A program made the position numbers and the translations under genes. Below are positions 1-8,209 of a stretch of 64,000 nt of DNA, piece by piece. Position 1 is the first letter of the stretch. Each line of letters begins with the position of its first letter. Origin of the DNA: Solwaraspora sp. WMMD792. Lineage in GTDB: Bacteria > Actinomycetota > Actinomycetes > Mycobacteriales > Micromonosporaceae. The notes below the pieces were generated by a model that was given only the letters and a program-made list of their open reading frames with translations, was not told the DNA's origin and did no database searches. The DNA lies in contig NZ_JARUBH010000009.1 in the NCBI RefSeq assembly GCF_029626105.1, positions 7,000,011 through 7,064,010 on the forward strand, written 5' to 3'.

Positions 1-75
1 GCTGCCGTGCTCTCCTGCAAGGTATCGAAGGAGTTCCATCACGACCGGTGGTGGTGACCGCTGTCGGAGGCTGCT

Positions 76-114
76 GTCAGGAGCTGCTGTCAGGAGCTGC
101 TGTCAGGAGCTGCT
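76..114. repeat. 13-bp tandem repeat x3 spanning a stop codon
   Basis: Three perfect copies of GTCAGGAGCTGCT (minus strand AGCAGCTCCTGAC). The stop codon of the minus-strand gene that ends at 103 lies in the copy nearest the gene, so the two further copies repeat the last codons plus TGA downstream. A fourth, decayed copy may precede them at 64-75. Confidence 0.9.
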
Positions 115-543
115 GGCGGGGCGGCTGAGCACCGCCGAGGTGAGCCGCCGGCCGACGGTCGCCTGGACGATGTTCTTCTGGATGACGGCCTTCGTGGCCC
201 GGCTCGGCAACGCCACCCCGAGTTCGGTGGCCAGGGCCCGTAGCTCGGCGACCTTCAGCCCGAGATCGTCGAGGTAGCGTCCGGCGGCCACCCGGTCATC
301 GATCGCCGCCAGGTCGGCGCGGATCCGGTCGGTGTCGACGACGACCGCCGGCTTCGCCGCTTTGGCCCGGCTCCGGCGGGCCGGTGCCGGTGCCGCAGGC
401 TGCTGCGGCCCGGACGCGGCGGTGGCGACCGTCAGCTGCGCGGTGCCGTCAGCGAGTGCGGCCAACTGCTCCGGCGGCAGGGTGCGAAGGAAGTCCGCGA
501 CCCGGATCAGGACGGCGTGGGACAGGTCGGCGGCGCTGGTCAC
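103..543 (-). CDS. SAP/Rho_N-like small protein, probable ParA partner
   Basis: A 146-residue protein. An N-terminal helical segment (residues 1-35) is followed by an Ala/Pro/Arg/Lys-rich low-complexity linker (about 40-68) and a C-terminal helical segment. The stretch LKVAELRALATELGV (about 95-110), followed by PSRATKAVIQ, resembles SAP or Rho N-terminal helix-extension-helix domains, which bind nucleic acid. It starts 9 bases after the parA stop in the same direction, so it is probably co-transcribed and may be the DNA-binding partner of that ATPase. This role is inferred from position and composition; no ParB domain is visible. The end of the gene is tandemly duplicated. Confidence 0.75.
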   Translation of the reverse strand: MTSAADLSHAVLIRVADFLRTLPPEQLAALADGTAQLTVATAASGPQQPAAPAPARRSRAKAAKPAVVVDTDRIRADLAAIDDRVAAGRYLDDLGLKVAELRALATELGVALPSRATKAVIQKNIVQATVGRRLTSAVLSRPASSS

Positions 544-552
544 GTGACTCTC

Positions 553-1464
553 CTACGGGCGGATCTTGGCGAGGAACTCGCTGGCGAGCTGTTGCAACTC
601 GTACTGGACGTTGACGTTCGCGTCCGGCATCAGGACTGCGGGCAGGCCGTGCTCACCGGCGGAGGCGAACACCGTCTTGTTGTCGCGGATCATCTGCTGG
701 AAGCGCGGAATCTCGATGGTCGCAGGATGGCCGATGAAGTTGCGCAGCGCCAGCAGTGGCCCGTGCCCGGTGTACTGGACCATCGTGAAGACGATGCCGA
801 GGATCTCCGGGCTGATCTGGTCGGTCCGGCCCGCCGCGACCCGGTTGTAGTCGGTCACCAGCTCGGAGACCTTCTTCCGCAGATAGTCGATGCCGAGCGT
901 GGACAGGTAGTCCGGCCGGGCCGGGATCAGGATGTGGTCGCTGGCGACCACCCCGGTGCGGGTGACCATGGTGAAGTTCGGTGGGCAGTCGACCAGGACG
1001 ACCTGGTAGTCGGTGAACGCGGGTGCGGCGAGCGCCTCGGCGAGCGCGCGGTGCAGGGACAGGAAGCGCGGGCTGCCGTGCTGGAACCGCGATCCGCCCA
1101 GGCTGGCGGCGAAGTCGAGGTCGGCGTCGGTGAGCATCAGATGGGACGGCACCAGGTCGAGCCGACCTTCGCTGTGCTGACCGATCACTTCGTTGACGGT
1201 GGGCGGGGTGAGCACGTAACGGTCCAGCGGTGCGGCACCGCCACGGTCCAGCACGTCACCGAACCACTGCAGGATGGTCCGCTCGTCGGCCAGTTCCCGC
1301 TCCCACATGGTCGGTTCGACGAAGGAGAAGGTCAGGCTGGCCTGTGGGTCGAGGTCGATGAGTAGCACCCGGTGCCCGCGGTACGCGAGTTCAGCCCCGA
1401 TGTTGGCGGTGAGGGTGGTCTTCCCGACGCCACCTTTGTAGTTGATGACGGACACCACGGTCAT
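553..1464 (-). CDS. ParA-family ATPase (Walker-type partition ATPase)
   Basis: A 303-residue P-loop ATPase of the ParA/Soj/MinD class. The deviant Walker A motif KGGVGKTT is at residues 10-17, the switch I region IDLDPQASLT at about 37-46, and Walker B VVLVDCPPN near residue 155. The family forms ATP-dependent dimers that bind DNA non-specifically and segregate plasmids, chromosome origins or protein cargos. No parB or dnaA lies nearby, so this looks like an orphan or cargo-positioning ParA rather than the chromosomal Soj. Its likely partner is the SAP-like protein that follows at 543. The full motif set suggests an active enzyme; the cargo is unknown. Confidence 0.9.
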   Translation of the reverse strand: MTVVSVINYKGGVGKTTLTANIGAELAYRGHRVLLIDLDPQASLTFSFVEPTMWERELADERTILQWFGDVLDRGGAAPLDRYVLTPPTVNEVIGQHSEGRLDLVPSHLMLTDADLDFAASLGGSRFQHGSPRFLSLHRALAEALAAPAFTDYQVVLVDCPPNFTMVTRTGVVASDHILIPARPDYLSTLGIDYLRKKVSELVTDYNRVAAGRTDQISPEILGIVFTMVQYTGHGPLLALRNFIGHPATIEIPRFQQMIRDNKTVFASAGEHGLPAVLMPDANVNVQYELQQLASEFLAKIRP

Positions 1465-1528
1465 CGGCCGCTCCGCACACGCATGGTCAGCAGCATGCCA
1501 CGTGACCCGATGGTTGTGTGCGGTGAGC

Positions 1529-1568
1529 CTGATGCCACAGGTGCATCAAGATGCACCTGTGGCATCAG
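1529..1568. repeat. Perfect 18-bp inverted repeat with 4-base loop
   Basis: Left arm CTGATGCCACAGGTGCAT (1529-1546), loop CAAG, right arm the exact reverse complement (1551-1568). Almost the same element occurs at 24861-24898. It lies upstream of two divergent genes, so it is unlikely to be a simple terminator here. A small mobile or REP-like palindrome, or a protein-binding site, fits better. Confidence 0.85.
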
Positions 1569-1708
1569 CCTCGTCCAGATCAACCAGCCCATCAGCCGGG
1601 CTGCCCGACGGCTCTGGTGCGACCCGGTCTCCCGCCACGTCACCAGTGGGTTCAGGCTGTCGTTGGGCGCCAAAGGTGACGCTGCGCGCGCTGAGCGTGT
1701 GCGGTTCC

Positions 1709-1756
1709 TGAGGCTCAGCCCGGCTGAGGCTTAGCCCGGCTGAGGCTCAGGCCGGC
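1709..1756. repeat. 16-bp tandem repeat x3
   Basis: Three copies of TGAGGCTCAGCCCGGC, with one mismatch each in the second and third copies. Each copy carries in-frame-capable stop triplets on both strands. The stop of the doubtful minus-strand frame 1747-2043 lies in the copy nearest that frame. Confidence 0.85.
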
Positions 1757-2119
1757 GCGGAATGATCCGGTGGGCGGGGTCGTTGTGCATGGTCGCGCCA
1801 CGCACTCCGGCCCGCAGCCGCCGGGCGGTAGTCAGGCTCCGGCCCGGCCGGGCGGGCAGCCTGGTTGGTGGACTTGGTCGGCCCGGTCAGTGGGTCGGGT
1901 CGGTGGACCCGGTCGGGAATCGTCGGCGGGTCGGCGTGGTTGTACATGGTCACGGCGCGCAGCAGCGCACCCGCGCCCCACCCCCCTTCGGGGCGTGCCG
2001 GAGCCGCCCGCGAGCCGACATCGCACGTCTCACCCCGTACCACCCGGACGACCGTTTACCGCACACCCGCCCGTGACAGGTGTGGTGTGCCCCCTCGGCA
2101 AACGGAAGGTGGACCCCCC

Positions 2120-2725
2120 ATGACCACGATCATCACCCGTACCCTGCGTACCAGCCTGCGCACCACCGCCCTCGGCATCGCCGGGCTGACCCTGGCCGGC
2201 GGCGCGATCGCCGCCCCCGCCCTGGCCGCCGACCACGCCCCCACCGCCCTCGCCGCACCCGTGGCCGCCGCCAGCAGCGTGGACGCCGGCAAGCTGACCC
2301 CGCACGGGGTGCAGGGCGAGCAGTCCCGAATCGACCTGTCCGGCGAGCAGACCGACAACGTCAAGGGCATCATCGCCGCGACGAAGAAGGCCGGCATGGA
2401 CGAGCGGGCCGCCGTGGTCGCGATCGCCACCGCCCTGCAGGAGTCGAAGCTGGAGAACCTCGGCCACCTGGGTGACCGCAACGACCACGACTCGCAGGGC
2501 CTGTTCCAGCAGCGCCCGTCGTCGGGCTGGGGCACCGTCGAGCAGATCACCGACGTCGAGTACTCCACCACCGCGTTCCTGAACGCCCTCAAGGCCGTCG
2601 ACGGCTGGCAGGACATGCCGCTGACCGAGGCCGCCCAGACCGTCCAGGTGTCGGCGTACCCGGACCACTACGCGCAGTGGGAGACCCAGGCCGCCGAACT
2701 GGTCGCCCAGCACTGGAACAGCTGA
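2120..2725 (+). CDS. Secreted protein with lysozyme-like/transglycosylase-type fold
   Basis: A 201-residue protein with a signal peptide (residues 1-36, twin basic start, hydrophobic core, cleavage near ALA-ADHAP). The mature part contains VVAIATALQESKLENLG and DSQGLFQQRPSSGWGT, which resemble the catalytic-Glu helix and the following loop of lytic transglycosylase or lysozyme-like domains common in actinobacterial secreted proteins. E109-E112 in LQESKLE are candidate catalytic residues. I chose the ATG at 2120 because AAGGTGG lies just upstream and the signal peptide starts there; longer in-frame starts would bury it. The role is probably cell-wall remodelling outside the membrane, by family resemblance only. 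Confidence 0.75.
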   Translation: MTTIITRTLRTSLRTTALGIAGLTLAGGAIAAPALAADHAPTALAAPVAAASSVDAGKLTPHGVQGEQSRIDLSGEQTDNVKGIIAATKKAGMDERAAVVAIATALQESKLENLGHLGDRNDHDSQGLFQQRPSSGWGTVEQITDVEYSTTAFLNALKAVDGWQDMPLTEAAQTVQVSAYPDHYAQWETQAAELVAQHWNS

Positions 2726-2765
2726 CCCACCGCACCAACCCCAACAGCACAGAGCAGCTCAGCGT

Positions 2766-2799
2766 GAGGGCCGGACCCCGTACCCGGGGTCCGGCCCTC
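2766..2799. terminator. Strong hairpin between convergent genes
   Basis: A perfect 15-bp stem (GAGGGCCGGACCCCG, 2766-2780, and its complement, 2785-2799) with loop TACC lies between two convergent genes. It is probably a bidirectional terminator. Confidence 0.85.
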
Positions 2800-2817
2800 G
2801 ACGCATGCCCGGCCAGG

Positions 2818-4086
2818 TCAGCCGGGGCCGGCCCCTCCACCGGTGAACGGGTCCGGCAGGTTCCGCCAGCCGGCCTCGCCGTCGGCGAGTTCGGCGTCGG
2901 TGAGCAGGCAGCCTGCCAGCCGCCGGTGCAGGTCGACCGGATCGAAGTCGACGCCGACGAAGACCAGGTTGCTGTGCCGGTCGCCGTAGTACGGGTCCCA
3001 GTCCAGCGCGGCCGCCAGCCGGCGCTGCGGGCTGGCCTGCTCCCACTGCTCGTCCGGCAGGTCGACCAGCCATCGGCCGAGGGTGTGCAGGGTGAGGCCA
3101 CCCCCGGCGGACTCCCAGCCGATCACCGTCTCCGGCCGGCTGGCCAGCCAGAGGTGCCCGCGGGACCGCAGCGGACCTGCCGTGACGTCGGCCAACGCGG
3201 CGTGCAGCCGGGCGGGGTGCAGCGGGCGGCGGGCGCGGAACACCGCGGAGACGACGCCGCAGTCGGCGACCGGCTCGTGCACGCCGATCAGGTGACCCTC
3301 GACGCCGCGATCCAGCACCGCCGGCGTTTCCGGCCGGTGCCGGTCGGTGTGCCGTAGCTGGCCGGCGAGCCGGGTGGCGTCGATCGTCGGCTGATCGCCG
3401 GCCCGCAGCTGCACCGCCCACGGGGCCATCCGGGACAGCAGCACACCGAGCCGGTGCGTCTCGAAGGCCTGGTCGGTCGACCCACCCCAGAGCACGACAG
3501 TGTCGGCGTACTCGATCTGCCGGGCGATCACGTCGGCGAGCCGACGGTGGTCGCCGGGGGCGGCGGCGATGCCCAGTTGACTCAGGTCGTCGGTGCTGGC
3601 CAGGCCGTCGAGCAGGTGGTCCGCGGCGACGACCGTGACGTACGAGTCGAACCGGACCAGGTCGCCGACTGGTGGCCCGGCGGGCTGGTCGGTCAGCTGG
3701 CCGGGTGCGCAGGCGGCGGCGAGCGTCGCCGGTTCGACCACTTCGGGCAGGACCAGCACGATGTCCCGGCCGGGTCGGGCGGCGGCGAGCCGGACCAACG
3801 TGGCCGGTGCGTCCGCGCGCAGCGTGCAGCAGACGCAGCCGTCGACGAGGTCGAGCCGGACGTCCTCGACCGGGCCGGTGCCGTCGCGGAGCACCCGGTG
3901 CGGGACGCCGTCGTGTGCCGGGCCGACGTCGTAGCGGACGACGAGCAGGGACGGGTCGGCGGCGAGCAGGGTCCGGGCGACGGCCATCGTGGCGGCGGGC
4001 CAGAAACCGGACAGTACGGTGACCGCCGGGCGGGTGGTGGTGGCCCGGTGGGTGGTACGGCCGGCCGGAGCTGACGGTGACGGCAT
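2818..4086 (-). CDS. CobW/COG0523-like protein without a Walker A motif
   Basis: A 422-residue relative of the COG0523 metallochaperone GTPases. The family metal-binding motif CxCC is present (GCVCCTLR). The N-terminal P-loop, normally GFLGAGKTT, is replaced by GFWPAATMA, so GTP binding is probably lost. The C-terminal half (about 270-420) matches the CobW C-terminal domain, with HLWLASRPE and GDRHSNLVFVGVD. A candidate Zur operator lies about 20 bases upstream, so the likely context is zinc starvation rather than cobalamin. I chose the ATG at 4086 because CGAGGGGG precedes it; a start at 4122 would read through the operator. P-loop-less paralogs are known in mycobacteria (Rv0106-type). Confidence 0.82.
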   Translation of the reverse strand: MPSPSAPAGRTTHRATTTRPAVTVLSGFWPAATMAVARTLLAADPSLLVVRYDVGPAHDGVPHRVLRDGTGPVEDVRLDLVDGCVCCTLRADAPATLVRLAAARPGRDIVLVLPEVVEPATLAAACAPGQLTDQPAGPPVGDLVRFDSYVTVVAADHLLDGLASTDDLSQLGIAAAPGDHRRLADVIARQIEYADTVVLWGGSTDQAFETHRLGVLLSRMAPWAVQLRAGDQPTIDATRLAGQLRHTDRHRPETPAVLDRGVEGHLIGVHEPVADCGVVSAVFRARRPLHPARLHAALADVTAGPLRSRGHLWLASRPETVIGWESAGGGLTLHTLGRWLVDLPDEQWEQASPQRRLAAALDWDPYYGDRHSNLVFVGVDFDPVDLHRRLAGCLLTDAELADGEAGWRNLPDPFTGGGAGPG

Positions 4087-4105
4087 GCACGCCCCCTCGA
4101 CTGAA

Positions 4106-4122
4106 ATGAAAACGGTTGTCAT
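4106..4122. promoter_or_regulatory. Candidate Zur box
   Basis: ATGAAAACGGTTGTCAT is an 8-1-8 inverted repeat with one mismatch, very close to the actinobacterial Zur consensus TGAAAATGATTTTCA. It lies directly upstream of the CobW-like gene, in the only AT-rich stretch nearby. Zinc-dependent repression is the likely function. Confidence 0.7.
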
Positions 4123-4143
4123 TATAGCCGAATGGGCGCCACC

Positions 4144-4421
4144 CTTCGAGCCCGCCTCATGGACCTGCTGGAGCACCTGGCCGGCGAGCAGGTGCCGACC
4201 GGATCTGGGGGCACCGGCGATCCGGGCCGCGCTGCATCGACGTACACATCCGCCGGCTGCGGGCCAAGCTCGGCGACGGCCTCCCCGTGGTGCGGACAGT
4301 CCACGGAGTGGGACACCGCCGGGACGGCGGCTCTCCGGTCATCATCGCCCGACTGGCCGGCCCCGACGACCCGATCGGGAGCCACGCCGGTGACAGTCGG
4401 GTAACGTGGGGATTTGACTGA
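4144..4421 (+). pseudogene. Remnant of an OmpR/PhoB-type response-regulator DNA-binding domain
   Basis: The plus-strand frame ending at the TGA 4419-4421 encodes CIDVHIRRLRAKLGDG followed by VVRTVHGVGHR, the recognition helix and wing of OmpR-type winged-helix domains. Upstream, a second frame gives LMDLLEHLAGEQVP, which corresponds to the preceding helix, and DRIWG continues in the first frame. The domain is therefore split by a frameshift near 4195-4210 and has no receiver domain. After the wing the frame runs on for about 30 codons of unrelated sequence. This is a decayed gene fragment; its parent two-component system is not in the window. Confidence 0.75.
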
Positions 4422-4620
4422 TTGGTGGATCTCCGGCACGGTGGGCCGTAGACGGCCGCTGACCGACCCAGTCCCTGGAGCTTCCGCCGCCCGCCCTGAC
4501 CGCCCGCCGCGCACTGTCCGCCGCGCCGTCAGCCCCAAACCCGACATTGCCGCTGAGCCGCCTCGCCGCGTCAGCCATCACCTGTTTCCGGTAGTTCCAA
4601 AATCCGATCAAGGAGTTGTC

Positions 4621-4908
4621 ATGCTGACCATGACCGACAACGCGGTCTTCGTGATTCGCGAGATCACCACTCAGCAGCAGGCACCGGAGAGCGCCGGCCT
4701 GCGGATCTCGGCCGACCCGACCGCCGGGTCGCTCACCCTGACCGTCGCCGAGCAGCCGATCGCGGGCGACCAGGTGGTGGATTCGTCCGGCGCCCGCGTC
4801 TTCCTCGACGCCGAAGCAGCCAACCTGCTGCAGGACAAGTCGCTCGACGCCGCAGTGGACGACGACGGCGGTGTGCGCTTCGGGATCGCCGAGCAGCCGG
4901 CCGGCTGA
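4621..4908 (+). CDS. HesB/IscA-like protein lacking the cluster-binding cysteines
   Basis: A 95-residue protein with the A-type carrier pattern MLTMTDNAVFVIREI, then GLRIS, GDQVV and GARVFLDAEAANLL. Genuine IscA/HesB proteins bind Fe-S clusters through three cysteines (C, and CxC at the end). This protein has no cysteine at all, so it cannot act as a classical carrier. Short cysteine-free members are often annotated as HesB in actinobacteria, and their job is unknown. The start is supported by AAGGAG five bases upstream of the ATG. It is a single gene followed by a hairpin terminator. Confidence 0.8.
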   Translation: MLTMTDNAVFVIREITTQQQAPESAGLRISADPTAGSLTLTVAEQPIAGDQVVDSSGARVFLDAEAANLLQDKSLDAAVDDDGGVRFGIAEQPAG

Positions 4909-4926
4909 GCGACCAGGACGTCGCAG

Positions 4927-4969
4927 AGCCGTTGGCGGGCACCGTACCGACGGGTGTCCGCCAACGGCT
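4927..4969. terminator. Hairpin terminator after the HesB-like gene
   Basis: A 17-bp stem (AGCCGTTGGCGGGCACC, 4927-4943, with 4953-4969) with one G-T wobble and a 9-base loop begins 18 bases after the stop codon. Confidence 0.8.
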
Positions 4970-5064
4970 GACCGGCCGTGATGGAAGGTCCACCTGGTCA
5001 GGTCCCTTGTAAACTCGCCGACAGCCTGCCTTGCGGTATCCGTCACGGACGATAGATTCCGCCG

Positions 5065-7302
5065 GTGGCAGCAGACAGACCTGGCGGGGCGCGTCGATGG
5101 GCCGTCGTCGCCGGGGTCCTGACAATCACCGTCGAGGCGGGGTGGCTGCTGGCGACCGGCCCGGCCGCCGCGCTGGTCAGCGACCTCGGCGCGATCATCG
5201 TCGCCAGTTGCGCCGCCACCGCCTGTGGGATCGCTGCCCGCCGCCATCCGCCGCAGCTGCGCCGATTCTGGGTGCTGCTGGCGACGACCATGGCCCTCGC
5301 CGCCATCGGCCGGGTCGTCTGGACCGTTGGCCGGCTCACCGCCAACGCACTGCCACACACCCCACTGATCGGCCTGATCTTCTTCGCCGGCCTCGTCACC
5401 GGAACCGCTGCGCTGCTCAGCGCGGTCTCCGCACCGCGTAGCGCGGTCGGCCGGGCCCGGGTGCTGCTGGACGGGGTGATCGTCGGGCTGGCGCTGCTCC
5501 CGGTCGCCTGGGTGGTGGTGTATCGAGAGATGGCCAGCGCCGAACTGGACGGCACGGCGACCGCGCTCGGCATGCTCTACCCGATGCTGGACCTGATCCA
5601 GCTCGCCGTACTGATCTCGGTCGCCGGACCGGCCCGACCGCTGTGGCCGGCGCTGACCCTGCTCGGGGCCAGCCTCGCGGTGCGGGCCGGGGCCGACGCC
5701 GTCTACGTTTCGATGATCGCCCAGGGCACCTACCAGCCCGGTCACCCGGTGGACGTCTGCTGGCCGCTCAGCTACCTGCTGGTGGCGATGGCCAGCCGGC
5801 ACCCGCCCCCGGCCGACCTCGATCAGGTCGACGAGACCGCCGAGCCGCCGCCGCTGCCGTGGTGGCGGGTCGCGCTGCCGTACCTGACTGTCGGCGCGGC
5901 GATCGCAGCGGTCCTCACCGCCGGCGAACCGTCGTCGGTGATCTACGCCAGCGGTGTCGCGCTGCTCGCCGCGCTGGCCGTCCGGCAGGCCCTGGCCGCG
6001 AACGAGAACCGCCGGCTGGCCGCCCGGCTGCGCCGGCTCGCCTACACCGACCAGTTGACCGGGCTGCCGAACCGGCTGCTGTTCACCCGCCGGCTGCGCC
6101 AGTCGATCGCGGCGTTGACCGAGCCGAGCCGCGTCGCCGTCCTGCTGCTCGATCTCGACGGGTTCAAACAGGTCAACGACCGGTTCGGTCACGCCACCGG
6201 GGACGCGATGCTCAGCGAGGTGGCGGCCCGGATGCGGTCCGCCGTCGGGGATGCGGGGCTGATCGCCCGGCTCGGCGGCGACGAGTTCGCCGTCCTGCTC
6301 GACCCGGCCCACGACCCGGCTCACGACCCGGCCCGGCTGGCCGACCGGCTGCTGGCGGTGCTCGCCGACGGCACGGTCACCTCGGCGAGCATCGGCATCG
6401 CCGAGTACGGTCCGCACCACTGCGGCGACGCCGATCTGCTGCGCGACGCCGACATCGCGATGTACGCGGCGAAGGCGGCCGGCAAGTCCGCGTACCGGTT
6501 CTGCACGCCGCAGCTGCGGGAGGCGGCGGTGGACCGGGCCGAACTGATCGCCGACCTGCGCCGGGCGGTCGACGACGGCGGCCAGTTCGAGCTGGCGTAC
6601 CAGCCGATCGTCGACGTCGGCACCGGCCGGATCCGGGGCGCGGAAGCGCTGGTGCGGTGGCGGCACCCCCGGCTCGGGCTGCTCAGTCCGGCCCGGTTTC
6701 TGCCGCTGGCCGAGGAGACCGGCCTGGTGCTGCCGCTGGACCGCTGGGTGCTGGCCACCGCCTGCCACGACGCGGCAGACTGGCAGCAGCTGGCGCCCGG
6801 CACCGCGGTGGCGGTCAACCTGGCGCCGGCCCAGCTGCGCCGTGCAGATCTGATCGCCATGGTGGACGGCGCGGTGTCGGCGGCCGGGCTGGCCGCCCCC
6901 CGGCTGACCCTGGAGCTGACCGAGACTGCGCTGATCGACAGCACCGACGAGGTGCTGTCCCGGCTCGCCCAGCTGCGTGAACTCGACGTACGGATCTCGA
7001 TCGACGACTTCGGCACCGGCTACTCGTCGCTGAGTTACCTGCACCGGTTGCCGGCCACCGACCTGAAGATCGACCGTTCGTTCGTGGACCGGCTCGACTC
7101 GCCCGACCCGAAGGCCTACGCCACGGTCGAGATGGTCACCCGGCTGGCCGACGCGTTCGGGCTGGTGGTGGTCGCCGAGGGGGTGGAGACCGAGGTGCAG
7201 CACGGCGCGGTCGCGGCGATCGGCTGCCCGCGGGCACAGGGCTACCGGTACGGCCGGCCGCAGCCCGTGGCCCAGCTCCGCGAGCTGATCGTCGCACGGT
7301 GA
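5065..7302 (+). CDS. Membrane-bound GGDEF-EAL c-di-GMP enzyme
   Basis: A 745-residue protein. Residues 10-310 hold about eight hydrophobic membrane segments that form an unassigned sensor region. A GGDEF domain follows (about 325-490, signature GGDEF intact at 404-408), then an EAL domain (about 505-745, EAL intact at 527-529, with DDFGTGYSSL and a downstream VVAEGVET). Both catalytic signatures are complete, so it may synthesise and degrade cyclic di-GMP; the dominant activity cannot be told. No RxxD inhibitory site is visible in front of GGDEF. A small in-domain repeat (DPAHDPAHDPA) sits just after the signature. c-di-GMP controls development through BldD in actinomycetes. The start is GTG and the gene stands alone. 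Confidence 0.92.
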   Translation: MAADRPGGARRWAVVAGVLTITVEAGWLLATGPAAALVSDLGAIIVASCAATACGIAARRHPPQLRRFWVLLATTMALAAIGRVVWTVGRLTANALPHTPLIGLIFFAGLVTGTAALLSAVSAPRSAVGRARVLLDGVIVGLALLPVAWVVVYREMASAELDGTATALGMLYPMLDLIQLAVLISVAGPARPLWPALTLLGASLAVRAGADAVYVSMIAQGTYQPGHPVDVCWPLSYLLVAMASRHPPPADLDQVDETAEPPPLPWWRVALPYLTVGAAIAAVLTAGEPSSVIYASGVALLAALAVRQALAANENRRLAARLRRLAYTDQLTGLPNRLLFTRRLRQSIAALTEPSRVAVLLLDLDGFKQVNDRFGHATGDAMLSEVAARMRSAVGDAGLIARLGGDEFAVLLDPAHDPAHDPARLADRLLAVLADGTVTSASIGIAEYGPHHCGDADLLRDADIAMYAAKAAGKSAYRFCTPQLREAAVDRAELIADLRRAVDDGGQFELAYQPIVDVGTGRIRGAEALVRWRHPRLGLLSPARFLPLAEETGLVLPLDRWVLATACHDAADWQQLAPGTAVAVNLAPAQLRRADLIAMVDGAVSAAGLAAPRLTLELTETALIDSTDEVLSRLAQLRELDVRISIDDFGTGYSSLSYLHRLPATDLKIDRSFVDRLDSPDPKAYATVEMVTRLADAFGLVVVAEGVETEVQHGAVAAIGCPRAQGYRYGRPQPVAQLRELIVAR

Positions 7303-7395
7303 CCGGAACTTCCACATGCGAGCATGGTCATGTTGATCTGCCGTGGTTATGCTGGCAAGCCGTCGAATACGCCCGATCCGTGAGGGATACTACAG

Positions 7396-8205
7396 ATGGT
7401 CGATGAATCCGCTGGCGGCTCGCGCCCGGTGCCCAGGTTGGACACCTCGGTGCCGCAGACGGCCCGGATCTGGAATCATTGGCTGGGCGGCAAGGACAAC
7501 TACGCCGTCGACCGTGCGGTCGGTGACCAGATCAAGGCGGCGTTCCCGCAGATCGTGGAGAATGCCCGGCTCTCCCGGGGCTTCCTGGTCCGGTCGGTGC
7601 GCTACCTGACCGGGCAGGTCGGGATCCGGCAGTTCCTGGACATCGGCACCGGCCTGCCGACCGCCGACAACACCCACGAGGTGGCCCAGGCGGTGGCTCC
7701 GGAGACCCGGATCGTCTACGTCGACAACGACCCGCTGGTCCTGGTACACGCCCGGGCGTTGCTGACCAGCACGCCGCAAGGCGCAACCGACTACGTCGAC
7801 GCCGACCTGCGCGACCCCGCGTCGATCCTGCGCGAAGCCGGCCGTACCCTCGATTTCAGCCAGCCGATCGGTCTGATGCTGATGGGCATCCTCGGGCACA
7901 TCGCCTCCGACGACGAGGCCCGCGACATCGTGCGCAGCCTGCTCGATGTCCTGCCGTCCGGCAGCCACCTCGCGCTCTACGACGGTGGCGACACCAGCCC
8001 CGGGGTGGTCGAGGCCGCCCGGATCTGGAACCAGTCCGCGAACCCGCAGTACCATCTGCGCAGCCCGGATCGGATCGAACGGTTCTTCGACGGGCTCACT
8101 CTGGTGGAGCCGGGGGTGGTGTCGGTGACCCGGTGGCGGCCGGAGCCGGAGCAGGCGCACGTGCCCGTCATCGACCAGTACTGCGGCGTCGGCCGTAAGC
8201 CGTGA
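7396..8205 (+). CDS. DUF574 SAM-dependent methyltransferase
   Basis: A 269-residue member of the DUF574 (Methyltransf_19) family, almost restricted to actinomycetes. The hallmarks are RIWNHWLGGKDNYAVDR near residue 30, the SAM-binding loop FLDIGTGLPT (about 80), IVYVDNDPLVL (about 110), and a late GDTSPGVVEAARIWN. The family has a Rossmann methyltransferase fold; its substrates are not known. It is followed by a DUF5753 helix-turn-helix gene only five bases downstream. This pairing is frequent in actinomycete genomes and probably forms a regulatory unit. Confidence 0.88.
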   Translation: MVDESAGGSRPVPRLDTSVPQTARIWNHWLGGKDNYAVDRAVGDQIKAAFPQIVENARLSRGFLVRSVRYLTGQVGIRQFLDIGTGLPTADNTHEVAQAVAPETRIVYVDNDPLVLVHARALLTSTPQGATDYVDADLRDPASILREAGRTLDFSQPIGLMLMGILGHIASDDEARDIVRSLLDVLPSGSHLALYDGGDTSPGVVEAARIWNQSANPQYHLRSPDRIERFFDGLTLVEPGVVSVTRWRPEPEQAHVPVIDQYCGVGRKP

Positions 8206-8209
8206 GCCG

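Larger units (their letters stand above)
1465..2119. other. 655-bp intergenic region, repeats but no convincing gene
   Basis: This is the divergent region between parA and the secreted-protein gene. It holds a 40-base palindrome (1529-1568), a 16-bp triple repeat (1709-1756), and two copies of GTTGTRCATGGTCRCG, at 1782-1797 and 1939-1954, that differ at two positions. One minus-strand reading frame (1747-2043, 98 codons) has a third-position GC clearly lower than the neighbouring genes and no recognisable domain; its stop falls in the triple repeat. I consider it only a possible gene. Confidence 0.6.

Noticed and set aside
1372-1734. Plus-strand frames across the parA upstream region
   Set aside because: They run antisense into parA and through the palindrome, with no ribosome site and no recognisable domain.
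4342-7317. A 991-codon open frame opposite the GGDEF-EAL gene
   Set aside because: It is a mirror of the GC3 bias; the sense strand has intact GGDEF and EAL signatures and the antisense product is low-complexity.
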